From DASZBR01 sp035943935 (GTDB lineage Bacteria; Pseudomonadota; Gammaproteobacteria; DASZBR01), in assembly GCA_035943935.1 (NCBI GenBank), contig DASZBR010000022.1:3784-67783 (forward strand): 64,000 nucleotides of DNA, given 5' to 3'. The translations under genes and the position numbers were made by a program. Positions 38,018 through 45,688 of this stretch are shown piece by piece. How positions within the stretch are numbered: position 1 is the stretch's first letter; every line of letters begins with the position of its first letter. Under the pieces are notes generated by a model. It did no database searches. It had not been told where the DNA came from and worked only from the letters and a program-made list of their open reading frames with translations.

Positions 38018-39387
38018 CCGTTTCTTCTGATATTTTTCGTGCTTATGATATTCGCGGTATTGTGGATGAAACGCTGACACCTGAAACCGTGTATTTAATT
38101 GGCAAAGCCATAGGATCAGAAGCGCGTGAGCAACACGAAACCAAAGTCGTGATTGCGCGCGATGGGCGACTTTCTGGTCCTGTTTTAAGCGAAGCGCTAA
38201 GAAAAGGTTTGCTGGACTCGGGTTGTGATGTGATCGATATTGCCGATGTTCCTACGCCATTATTATATTTTGCGACGAATGTTTTAGACTCTCGATCGGG
38301 TGTTATGTTAACGGGTAGTCATAACCCTAAAAATTATAACGGCTTAAAAATAGTCATCGCAGGTCAAACGCTGTCAGAAGATAAAATTCAAGATTTATAT
38401 AAGCGTATTCAGTCTAAAAATTTTACGAAGGGTGTGGGGAAGTATACGCAATATAATATTATGGATGATTATATTAAGCATATTTCCAAGACTATTCACA
38501 TCACCAAAAAATTAAAAATAGTTGTTGATGCAGGAAATGGCATTGCAGGTAAAGTCGCTCCACTTTTATATAAAAAATTAAATTGCGATGTGATAGAAAT
38601 ATTTTGTGAAGTGGATGGCAATTTTCCGAATCATCATCCGGATCCTGCCGTGCCAGCTAATTTACAAGATCTTATTTCCAAGGTGAAAGAGCATCACGCT
38701 GATATTGGTCTGGCATTTGATGGCGATGGTGATCGCGTGGGAGTCATTACCAACGAGGGTGAAATCATTTGGCCCGATAGACAATTGATGGTGTTTGCAA
38801 AGGATGTCTTGTCGCGTCATCCGCATGCCAAAATTATTTACGATGTTAAATGCACCAAACACTTGCATACGGAAATTAAAAAGTATCACGGGGTGCCTAT
38901 TATGTTCAAAACTGGGCATTCACTTATCAAAAATAAAATGCGCGAAGAGGGTGCGTTGTTAGCAGGTGAAATGAGTGGGCATATTTTCTTCAAAGAACGC
39001 TGGTTTGGATTTGATGATGGCTTATACGCAGCGGCGAGATTATTGGAAATTTTGTCCAATACGTCTGATACGTCGAGCGAGTTATTTAAAAAGTTCCCAA
39101 ACAGCTTTTCTACACCTGAATTAAAAATTTTAGTGACGCCTGATCAACGACAAAAATTAATCGATGGCTTAAGAGCGTCTGAGAAATTTAAAACCGCAAA
39201 AATTATTGATATTGATGGTGTCCGCATAGAATTTGAACACAGTTGGGGCCTTATGCGCGGATCGAATACGACACCGCACCTTGTCTTAAGATTCGAAGCA
39301 GATAATCAAGAAAATCTAGATAATATTCAGCATATTTTTCACGAAGCGTTATTGACGCTCGACAATACGCTTAAATTGCCATTCTAG
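38011..39387 (+). CDS. Phosphomannomutase/phosphoglucomutase
   Basis: The enzyme interconverts hexose 6- and 1-phosphates for nucleotide-sugar and LPS synthesis (AlgC/ManB-like). The 458-residue protein has the active-site Ser in TGSHNPKNYNG, the metal loop AFDGDGDRVG, the sugar-binding loop GEMSGHIFF and a C-terminal phosphate loop RGSNTTPHLVLR. Length is normal for the bacterial PMM/PGM group. I do not choose a symbol because the preferred sugar cannot be read from sequence. It starts within the last codons of pip. Confidence 0.93.
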   Translation: MVTVSSDIFRAYDIRGIVDETLTPETVYLIGKAIGSEAREQHETKVVIARDGRLSGPVLSEALRKGLLDSGCDVIDIADVPTPLLYFATNVLDSRSGVMLTGSHNPKNYNGLKIVIAGQTLSEDKIQDLYKRIQSKNFTKGVGKYTQYNIMDDYIKHISKTIHITKKLKIVVDAGNGIAGKVAPLLYKKLNCDVIEIFCEVDGNFPNHHPDPAVPANLQDLISKVKEHHADIGLAFDGDGDRVGVITNEGEIIWPDRQLMVFAKDVLSRHPHAKIIYDVKCTKHLHTEIKKYHGVPIMFKTGHSLIKNKMREEGALLAGEMSGHIFFKERWFGFDDGLYAAARLLEILSNTSDTSSELFKKFPNSFSTPELKILVTPDQRQKLIDGLRASEKFKTAKIIDIDGVRIEFEHSWGLMRGSNTTPHLVLRFEADNQENLDNIQHIFHEALLTLDNTLKLPF

Positions 39388-39405
39388 TATTTTGGAAAAG
39401 TATTT

Positions 39406-40179
39406 ATGAAAGTCATTACCTGTAATGTTAACGGCATTCGCTCAGCGGCGAAAAAAGGCTTTTTTGAATGGGCCGAAAAACAAAAAGCCGATTTTATTTG
39501 TCTTCAAGAAACCAAGGCTCAGCTTGATAATTTGGTTCATGATGGCTTAGAAATTAAAGATTATTTTCGTTTTCATTCGGATGCCGTCAAACCCGGCTAC
39601 AGTGGCGTGGCTATATATACTCCCCACAAACCCATTCATATTAATAACTCACTGGGTTTTGAATGTGCTGATACTGAAGGCCGGTTTGTACAATTAGAGT
39701 ATAAAGATTTTAGTATTGTTTCTTTGTATTTGCCGTCTGGAACATCGGGTGATCACCGCCAAAAAGAAAAATATAATTTTATGGATAAATTCTTGCCGCA
39801 TTTAAAAAAAATGGTTCATAAAAAAATAATTTTATGTGGCGATTGGAATATTGCGCATAAGAATATTGACTTAAAAAATTGGAAACCCAATCAAAAGCAT
39901 TCTGGTTTTTTGCCGGAAGAGAGAGCATGGTTAGATAAAGTATTTGATGACATAGGTTGGGTTGATGCTTTTAGGATTATTAATAAAGAAGCTGACCAAT
40001 ATACCTGGTGGTCGAACAGAGGGCAGGCGTATGCCAAGAATGTCGGGTGGAGAATTGACTACCAGATCATTAGCCCTGAGCTTAAGAAGACTATAAAAGC
40101 AGCAGAAATCTATAAAAAACAGCGGTTTTCTGATCATGCGCCGTTGATCATGGATTATACTGTCAGCATCAAAGATTGA
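39406..40179 (+). CDS. xth: Exodeoxyribonuclease III
   Basis: ExoIII is an AP endonuclease and 3'-phosphatase of base-excision repair. The 257-residue protein has the first motif CNVNGIRSAAKKG, catalytic Glu in LQETKAQ, GDWNIAH with Asp and Asn, WRIDYQIIS and the closing SDHAPL with the catalytic His. It follows the mutase gene by 18 nt. Confidence 0.96.
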   Translation: MKVITCNVNGIRSAAKKGFFEWAEKQKADFICLQETKAQLDNLVHDGLEIKDYFRFHSDAVKPGYSGVAIYTPHKPIHINNSLGFECADTEGRFVQLEYKDFSIVSLYLPSGTSGDHRQKEKYNFMDKFLPHLKKMVHKKIILCGDWNIAHKNIDLKNWKPNQKHSGFLPEERAWLDKVFDDIGWVDAFRIINKEADQYTWWSNRGQAYAKNVGWRIDYQIISPELKKTIKAAEIYKKQRFSDHAPLIMDYTVSIKD

Positions 40180-40196
40180 TTAATAGGAGTGCGGCT

Positions 40197-40712
40197 ATGA
40201 TTGAAGAGGAAAATGGTTTAACGATAAGTCTCAAAGATCCTGCGATGAAGGACTTGACGCTGTGGGAGCTTGCTGAATATTTCAAAAGTCATGCGACCTA
40301 TCCGATGGTGGTGTTCCCTGAATTTGAGGCAAAGAAAGAAATCTATAAAAACACTAAATTTGCGGATATAGGCCCAGATGCCATTAAGATTGGCACGGTG
40401 AAGGGAGTTAATCCTGACAGTGTTATTACAATCGCCGCAAAAAATGGAGCTCCAGAGTTTGATGTGAACTCTGATGATGAGGCTGAGCTTGAAAAAATGG
40501 TTGTGATGATTTTGAAGACGCTGAAAGAGCATGATGCGCCTGAGCCGTATAGCATCAGTGTTTCTCGAGTTTCAAAAGAGGCTGAGCCTTTGCTTAAAGC
40601 GATTTGTGATAAACATAAGGCTGGCTGTACGGTTGAGAAAGGTGCGTCTGAAAAGAAGGATGAGCCTGAGAATAAAGAAAAAGTTTCATTGGGGCCGAGA
40701 TCGAGACTTTAG
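40197..40712 (+). CDS. Hypothetical protein
   Basis: This is a 171-residue, acidic protein of unknown function. It has no signal peptide or membrane segment. The first 120 residues look like mixed alpha/beta (LTLWELAEYFKS, YPMVVFPEFEAK, a VITIAAK strand) and the tail is Lys/Glu-rich. The start at 40197 has AGGAG 8 nt upstream. The AGGAG lies in a 17-nt gap after xth, so the gene is probably the last of the udg-to-xth operon. Nothing suggests a specific function. Confidence 0.7.
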   Translation: MIEEENGLTISLKDPAMKDLTLWELAEYFKSHATYPMVVFPEFEAKKEIYKNTKFADIGPDAIKIGTVKGVNPDSVITIAAKNGAPEFDVNSDDEAELEKMVVMILKTLKEHDAPEPYSISVSRVSKEAEPLLKAICDKHKAGCTVEKGASEKKDEPENKEKVSLGPRSRL

Positions 40713-40730
40713 TAGGGTAGAAATAAAAAA

Positions 40731-40754
40731 GGCGGCATATTTGACTATGCCGCC
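40731..40754 (-). terminator. Strong intrinsic terminator facing minus-strand transcription
   Basis: A perfect 9-bp stem (GGCGGCATA/TATGCCGCC) with a 6-nt loop is followed on the minus strand by TTTTTTATTT. On the plus strand no U-run follows. It terminates a minus-strand transcript entering from the 40755-41137 gap. Confidence 0.85.
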
Positions 40755-41137
40755 CCCAAGCTATTTAAGGCCCACTTCCATGCTTGCCTTGCATCCTTGC
40801 AAGTCGCTTCCTTTCAGTAAGTCCATCCTTGAACTTGGATCCAGCGTTAGTCCTTAAACTTGCGGCCAGTCTACCATGGCTACCCAGCCCAAAAACCCAC
40901 GTAATGGCCAGTTTGCACGAGGTGGTCAATTTTCGAGGAAGCAGAATTAAGCCCCGTAGAACAGGGTGTAAATGATAGAGATGATTTTTATTGGGCATAA
41001 GCTCACAGGCAATATGGTCAATTGCTTACATGAAAATACTCTGTGGATTACATAAAATTAAGCCAATGCTAGGCTAAATAATTTACAGTGACGGGTTGAA
41101 TTAGTGTGCGTCTTTCCGTGTTGCACGTCTGATATCT
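40755..41137 (-). other. 383-nt gap with possible minus-strand transcript
   Basis: No recognised gene lies here, yet a strong terminator for the minus strand closes it. A 77-codon frame (40765-40998, minus, start ATG) encodes a basic peptide with no family I know and a poor ribosome site. Several short inverted repeats could fold an RNA. It could be a small RNA, a short basic protein, or simply the 3' region of the pcnB transcript. Confidence 0.35.
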
Positions 41138-42322
41138 TTAAACTTCATCCTGAGGCTTAATACTACGCTCAGTATTATAGAATTTCAACCACCAATCGGC
41201 CGTTGTGCGTACATCTTCACCACTTTCAGCTCGAAGTAGCAAAAAATCATAGGCGGCACGAAAGCGCGGATGAGTAGCAACTTTCTGTACGGTACGACGG
41301 TGTCGTTTTTTCATGCGAAATTGTAAACGCCACATATCTTCGACGGCCAGTGTAAAACGTTTAGGAATCGTCATGAGTTGTATTTGTTTTTTTAATACCG
41401 TGTGAATGGCATCGTCGATAGATGAATTTTTTACCGCATCTAAAAAGGGCTGCCATAATAAAACGGCAATAATAAACGACGGCGTTAAACTTTTACCTTC
41501 ATTAATTCTTTTATCACTGTTTTGCATGGCTAATTGTAATAATTTTTGTTTAGGATCGGTCTGGGGAAATAATTCACTGAATAAATTATATTTTAATAAT
41601 AAATTAAAAGTATTTTCTGCGTGGCCCTTTAAAAATAATTTTAACGTTTCGTCGAATAAACGGGGCGGGGCGATCTGGTGAATTAAATTGCCCATTTCAT
41701 ATAAAGGCTTTTCCGTTTCTTTTTCAATATTAAAATCCAGTTTTGCGGCAAAACGAATGGCACGCAACATTCGAGCGGGATCTTCTTGATAGCGCTGTAC
41801 GGGATCGCCAATCATTCTAATCTGTTTATTTTTTAAATCTTCCCAGCCATTGCAATAACTCACAACGCTGAAATCTTGAATATTGTAATAGAGTGAATTG
41901 ATGGTGAAGTCGCGTCGAATCGCATCTTCATCAATCGTTCCATAGACATTATCACGGACAATTAGATTACCGACTAAACGTGCTTCATGTTCTTGTTCCG
42001 CTTTGCTATGGTCCGCGCGGAAAGTGGCGACTTCAATAATTTCTCGTCCAAACTGAACATGGGCTAATCGAAAGCGACGACCGATTAAAATGCACCGACG
42101 AAAGAGGGGTTTAATTTGTTCGGGGTGCGCGTTTGTAGCGACATCGAAGTCTTTAGGATGATGGCCGAGTAATAGATCTCTTACGCTGCCTCCCACGAGA
42201 TAAGCAGAAAATCCACCGTCTTTGAGGCCATAAAGGACTCGTAGCGCGTTGGGGCTGATGTCGTCTCGAGAAATCGTGTGCGCTTCGCGAGGAATGATTT
42301 GCGGTGTTGTGGTTCTAGTCAT
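41138..42322 (-). CDS. pcnB: Poly(A) polymerase I (PcnB)
   Basis: PcnB adds poly(A) tails that mark RNA for decay. The 394-residue protein shows the nucleotidyltransferase core VGGSVRDLLLG and KDFDVAT with the metal Asp pair, RRCILIGRRFRLAHV, the RRDFTINSLYYN motif and the neck PARMLRAIRFAAKL. It is shorter than E. coli PcnB (about 465), ending before most of the Arg-rich C-terminal extension, so it could also be annotated as a CCA-adding-like enzyme. The N-terminus and RRCILIGRRFRLAHV favour PcnB. It is divergent from tRNA-Glu. Confidence 0.9.
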   Translation of the reverse strand: MTRTTTPQIIPREAHTISRDDISPNALRVLYGLKDGGFSAYLVGGSVRDLLLGHHPKDFDVATNAHPEQIKPLFRRCILIGRRFRLAHVQFGREIIEVATFRADHSKAEQEHEARLVGNLIVRDNVYGTIDEDAIRRDFTINSLYYNIQDFSVVSYCNGWEDLKNKQIRMIGDPVQRYQEDPARMLRAIRFAAKLDFNIEKETEKPLYEMGNLIHQIAPPRLFDETLKLFLKGHAENTFNLLLKYNLFSELFPQTDPKQKLLQLAMQNSDKRINEGKSLTPSFIIAVLLWQPFLDAVKNSSIDDAIHTVLKKQIQLMTIPKRFTLAVEDMWRLQFRMKKRHRRTVQKVATHPRFRAAYDFLLLRAESGEDVRTTADWWLKFYNTERSIKPQDEV

Positions 42323-42327
42323 TCCTA

Positions 42328-42333
42328 TATAAT
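42328..42333 (+). promoter_or_regulatory. -10 element of the tRNA-Glu promoter
   Basis: A perfect TATAAT lies 9 nt before the first base of tRNA-Glu, so transcription should start within or just before the tRNA. The pcnB start codon lies only 5 bp away on the other strand. Confidence 0.6.
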
Positions 42334-42342
42334 ACAGTTTGT

Positions 42343-42418
42343 GCTCCCTTCGTCTAGTGGCCTAGGACACCACCCTCTCACGGTGGGTACGCGGATTCGA
42401 ATTCCGCAGGGAGCGCCA
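42343..42418 (+). tRNA. tRNA-Glu (anticodon CTC)
   Basis: A 76-nt cloverleaf with acceptor GCTCCCT/AGGGAGC, D-loop, anticodon stem CCACC/GGTGG with loop CTCTCAC (anticodon CTC), T-arm GTTCGAAT-like and encoded CCA. The next gene starts 35 nt downstream, so read-through into it is likely. Confidence 0.95.
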
Positions 42419-42452
42419 GCTTAATGTGAAGACAAGACCAAGGAGAATAGGG

Positions 42453-42899
42453 ATGATAGAAGCGAAGTGTTTAGTGTTGGGTGAAGGAGTTGAGGTCCCT
42501 GAGGATAAAGACAGAACGTTCTTAGAAACAGAGTGTGGCTATACAATAATAAAGCAGGAGGAATTATCAGATTCGTCACATCAAGGAAAGTATCAGCGCT
42601 ATGTTTTTCTTGAAATGAATGCAAGTGATGAAAAACCTGTTTCAGATGGTACAACTTATTATATAGGGACAAGGAACGGAGAGTTCACGGTTCTAGCGGC
42701 GATTAAAGATGTGATTGAAAGAGAGATTAAGTTGGCTGAAGAACAAGAGAGGGCCAATCGTAACGCAATCAAACCGGCGGAACAAAAATCAAAAAGCATG
42801 TGGTGTTTTCCGTGCTGTTCTTGGTCCTCTACACCAGATGAAACAAATCCACTTATACAACGCGAAGAAAATGCGGGACCATCTTGTAGTATTTTATGA
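42453..42899 (+). CDS. Small protein ending in a CaaX box, effector candidate
   Basis: This is a 148-residue protein of unknown function, with no bacterial signal peptide. Its C-terminal 45 residues carry three eukaryote-style signals: a Cys cluster after a basic stretch (KSKSMWCFPCCSW), an acidic dileucine-type motif (ETNPLI), and a terminal CSIL that fits the CaaX prenylation box with Leu as the last residue, typical of geranylgeranylation. The N-terminal 100 residues look globular. The start at 42453 has AAGGAG upstream. It probably shares the tRNA-Glu transcript and converges with a 6-nt overlap on the FUSC gene. CaaX-bearing effectors are known from Legionella; secretion here is inferred. 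Confidence 0.75.
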   Translation: MIEAKCLVLGEGVEVPEDKDRTFLETECGYTIIKQEELSDSSHQGKYQRYVFLEMNASDEKPVSDGTTYYIGTRNGEFTVLAAIKDVIEREIKLAEEQERANRNAIKPAEQKSKSMWCFPCCSWSSTPDETNPLIQREENAGPSCSIL

Positions 42900-43649
42900 A
42901 CAAAGTTTTATTAAGGTCTCTAATTCTTGCGAAATAAAACGCTGAATATTCGGTGATGGGAAATATTCTGATAAAGATATCGCTCGAAACAATCGCTTTT
43001 GATGCAAGATAATATCGTGATAATGCTGTTCGTTGACGCCAAATTCACGTTTGGCGTCAGCCAATAAAAGTTCCGCTTCCGTAAAATTCTCCATCATGAT
43101 TTTTTCTGATTTTGTATGATTTAAATGATAATTTTTAAGTATTCCCATGTTCTTTATTAACAGCTTATCGAGTTTATGTTTGGCGTGAAGCGGAAAAACG
43201 AAAAGATTAACTAAGATAGCAATCACAATACCCAATAAAATTTCACTCATACGAAAATAGGCTGCCCATAAGGTGACATGAGGCGTTAATAAAATAATCG
43301 GAACCGTAACGCTACCCAATGTCATCGATTGACCCATCGCGACAGAAATTCCACCCAGCAAGCTAAAGAGAAATGCACTGAGAATAATGACCGCGCTGAT
43401 GATCATGAAATTATCTGTTTTAAAAAAGTACAGAGTTGCTCCCGCAATTAATGCACCTGCTACTGTGCCGAGTAGTCTTAGATAGGCTTTTTGTAATGCG
43501 CTGCCAAAATGAATTTGCGCAGACATAACAACAATGATTGTAATAATGACCCATTGGCTTGAGGCGGTGGGTAGAAAACGGATGACAATAAAACCGAGCA
43601 AGCAGGCGAGAGCGGTTTTAAAGGCATTGATGAAATGGTCGGTAATCAT
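42894..43649 (-). CDS. FUSC-family inner-membrane transporter
   Basis: This is a 251-residue protein with about six membrane helices (residues 8-165) and a C-terminal cytoplasmic helical part, in the FUSC/aromatic acid exporter group. Recognisable features are SSQWVIITIIVVMSA, LRLLGTVAGALIAG and ILLGIVIAILVNLFVFP. Substrates of the family are usually aromatic acids or siderophore-like compounds, and nothing here specifies one. I chose the Met at 43649 because it directly precedes the first amphipathic helix and GAGGG lies upstream; the longer frame from 43793 begins inside the next gene's promoter. Confidence 0.8.
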   Translation of the reverse strand: MITDHFINAFKTALACLLGFIVIRFLPTASSQWVIITIIVVMSAQIHFGSALQKAYLRLLGTVAGALIAGATLYFFKTDNFMIISAVIILSAFLFSLLGGISVAMGQSMTLGSVTVPIILLTPHVTLWAAYFRMSEILLGIVIAILVNLFVFPLHAKHKLDKLLIKNMGILKNYHLNHTKSEKIMMENFTEAELLLADAKREFGVNEQHYHDIILHQKRLFRAISLSEYFPSPNIQRFISQELETLIKLCS

Positions 43650-43726
43650 AAACCCTCGAGTTTCAGAATGTTTTTTGGTATAAACTGGATGTATTGTCAC
43701 TATATAACATAAGGGGAAAATAGAAA

Positions 43727-44053
43727 ATGTTAGATACGCCTGCTTCTGAAATACAAGATCGTTTAGATGATTTGAATGCGCAGTGCTTTCCATGTTGTTG
43801 TTCGTTTTTTTTGAAGGGGCTTAGAAAAGAAGCGAAATTCTTGAGTCGAGTATTGGAACATTACGAGCAGACGAAATCTCGTGGGAATCAGGTTAAAGAC
43901 AGCATAAACTTTATTTTAGATGACTCAGATGTTAATAGCGCTGCCTTTACTCAAGAGACAAGGCAGTTAATTACATCGATTACTGGAAAAAGCATAAACG
44001 GTCAAGAAGCTGATTCGCTCGTGAAAAATAAAAGATATTGGGCTCACGAATAA
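43727..44053 (+). CDS. Small Cys-cluster protein, effector candidate
   Basis: This is a 108-residue protein of unknown function. Its N-terminal 30 residues hold a CFPCCCSFF cluster followed by a basic stretch (LKGLRKEAKF), resembling the CFPCCSW cluster of the CaaX protein. Such clusters can be palmitoylated in host cells. The rest is charged and helical. AAGGGG precedes the ATG by 8 nt and TATAAC lies upstream as a possible -10. There is no PmrA box. It converges on sohB with 11 nt between stops. Confidence 0.65.
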   Translation: MLDTPASEIQDRLDDLNAQCFPCCCSFFLKGLRKEAKFLSRVLEHYEQTKSRGNQVKDSINFILDDSDVNSAAFTQETRQLITSITGKSINGQEADSLVKNKRYWAHE

Positions 44054-44064
44054 ACAACCGCGAA

Positions 44065-45036
44065 TTAAAACACAAAACCATAATGCTTAATCAACTGACT
44101 AATTTTCTCCGGGAATGATTTTTTCGCTTTATACGTTACTTCAAATATATCTGTTGTTTGACTGAGCGAAAATAAATAATCATCACTCGATGATAAGCCG
44201 TCAATTAATTTTAATTCAAGCGCGCGGGTGGCTAACCAATGTTCACCTGTGGCAACTTGTTCTATATTTACGATAGGCCGATTTTCGGTAATAAACGCTT
44301 TAAAGTAGTGATGGACTTCTTCGATGTCTTCTTTGAATTTCTCGCGGTCTTTATTGGTATTTTCGCCGAATACGGTCAGTGTGCGTTTATATTGTCCCGC
44401 GGTAATTTGTTCAAAATCAATATTATTTTTTTGTAACCAACGATGGAAGTTTGGTATTTGTGCGACGACACCAATCGATCCAATAATGGCAAACGGCGCG
44501 GCTAATATTTTATGTCCCACACAGGCCATCAAATATCCGCCACTCGCGGCAACTTTATCAATGATGATGGTGAGCGGAATGCGTTTATCTTTTACACGCT
44601 GTAATTGTGAAGCAGCCAAACCATAACTGTGCACCATGCCACCTGCACTTTCGACACAGACAATCACTTCATCTTGTGGACTGGCAACGCCGAGAATAGC
44701 CGTGATTTCTTCGCGTAAACTTTCAACAGCAGACGCGCGAATGTCACCATCGAATTTAAGCAGATAGGCGCGTTTTTTGATGGGTCTTTCTTTTTCTTTT
44801 TTCTTTTGAATTTTTTGAAGAGATTTAAACGCTTTTTTGTCTAACATTTCTTTGTGAAACAAATCTTCCATTTCTTGATATTTGTCGTTAATTTTATTGA
44901 TGGAAAGCGTTCCTGATTTGGGGCGGCTCTTGTTTTTTGTGATCAGTGCCAAAGTTGCTATGACGAAAAACAACAGGGCAGCCAGAAAGGTCAGTATTTT
45001 AGCGAGGTATAATCCATAGTCAGCCAGGTAGTGCAT
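44065..45036 (-). CDS. sohB: Membrane S49 peptidase SohB
   Basis: SohB is a membrane-anchored serine protease of the SppA clan. The 323-residue protein has one N-terminal membrane helix (residues 15-33), a basic coiled linker, the nucleophile Ser in KVAASGGYLMAC and the general base Lys in AGQYKRTLT, the arrangement of SohB/SppA. Signal-peptide breakdown is the presumed role. It is divergent from def with a gap of 61 bp. Confidence 0.95.
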   Translation of the reverse strand: MHYLADYGLYLAKILTFLAALLFFVIATLALITKNKSRPKSGTLSINKINDKYQEMEDLFHKEMLDKKAFKSLQKIQKKKEKERPIKKRAYLLKFDGDIRASAVESLREEITAILGVASPQDEVIVCVESAGGMVHSYGLAASQLQRVKDKRIPLTIIIDKVAASGGYLMACVGHKILAAPFAIIGSIGVVAQIPNFHRWLQKNNIDFEQITAGQYKRTLTVFGENTNKDREKFKEDIEEVHHYFKAFITENRPIVNIEQVATGEHWLATRALELKLIDGLSSSDDYLFSLSQTTDIFEVTYKAKKSFPEKISQLIKHYGFVF

Positions 45037-45097
45037 AATGTATATTACTCCATGTAATGTAATTGGGCCTCAGTAGTTTACCATTAGTCGGGGAGTT

Positions 45098-45685
45098 ATG
45101 AAGTTAAAATTATATCAAATGGGTGAAGCCGTTCTTAGGCAACGTGCGCGTCCCTTGACCGTCGAAGAAATCAACAGTGACTATATTCAGCACTTGATTG
45201 GGCTGATGAAGGAAGCGATGCATGCGGCACCCGGCGTAGGGTTGGCGGCGCCGCAGATCGGTGAATCGCTACAGCTTGCTGTCTTAGAAGACCGAGAGGT
45301 ATATCTCGAGAACTATCCTGAAGACCAATTAATAGCCCGTGAGCGTAAAGTGGTTCCCTTTCAAGTCATCATCAATCCTAACGTTATTCTGGATAAATCC
45401 GAGTCGGTAGAATTTTTTGAGGGTTGTCTGAGTGTCGCAGGATGTACAGGCATGGTTCCTCGTGCCAGAAAAGTGACCCTAGAATGTTTAAACGAGAAAG
45501 CTGAAAAAATAACAATTCATGCATCAGGGTGGCACGCCAGAATTTTGCAACATGAAATCGATCATTTGTTTGGGACGCTGTATTTAGATCGCGTTTACAC
45601 ACGGACGCTAATGACGCACGAGAATTATTCTAAATATTGGGCGGATAAATCAATTAAGGATATTAAAAAAATATTAGGTGTGTAA
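45098..45685 (+). CDS. def: Peptide deformylase
   Basis: Def removes the formyl group from new proteins. The 195-residue protein has motif 1 GVGLAAPQIG, motif 2 EGCLSV with the metal Cys, and motif 3 HEIDHLFG with both metal His and the catalytic Glu. The second copy common in Legionella type genomes is not in this window. It is followed by the MATE-like gene after 3 nt. Confidence 0.96.
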   Translation: MKLKLYQMGEAVLRQRARPLTVEEINSDYIQHLIGLMKEAMHAAPGVGLAAPQIGESLQLAVLEDREVYLENYPEDQLIARERKVVPFQVIINPNVILDKSESVEFFEGCLSVAGCTGMVPRARKVTLECLNEKAEKITIHASGWHARILQHEIDHLFGTLYLDRVYTRTLMTHENYSKYWADKSIKDIKKILGV

Positions 45686-45688
45686 TAA

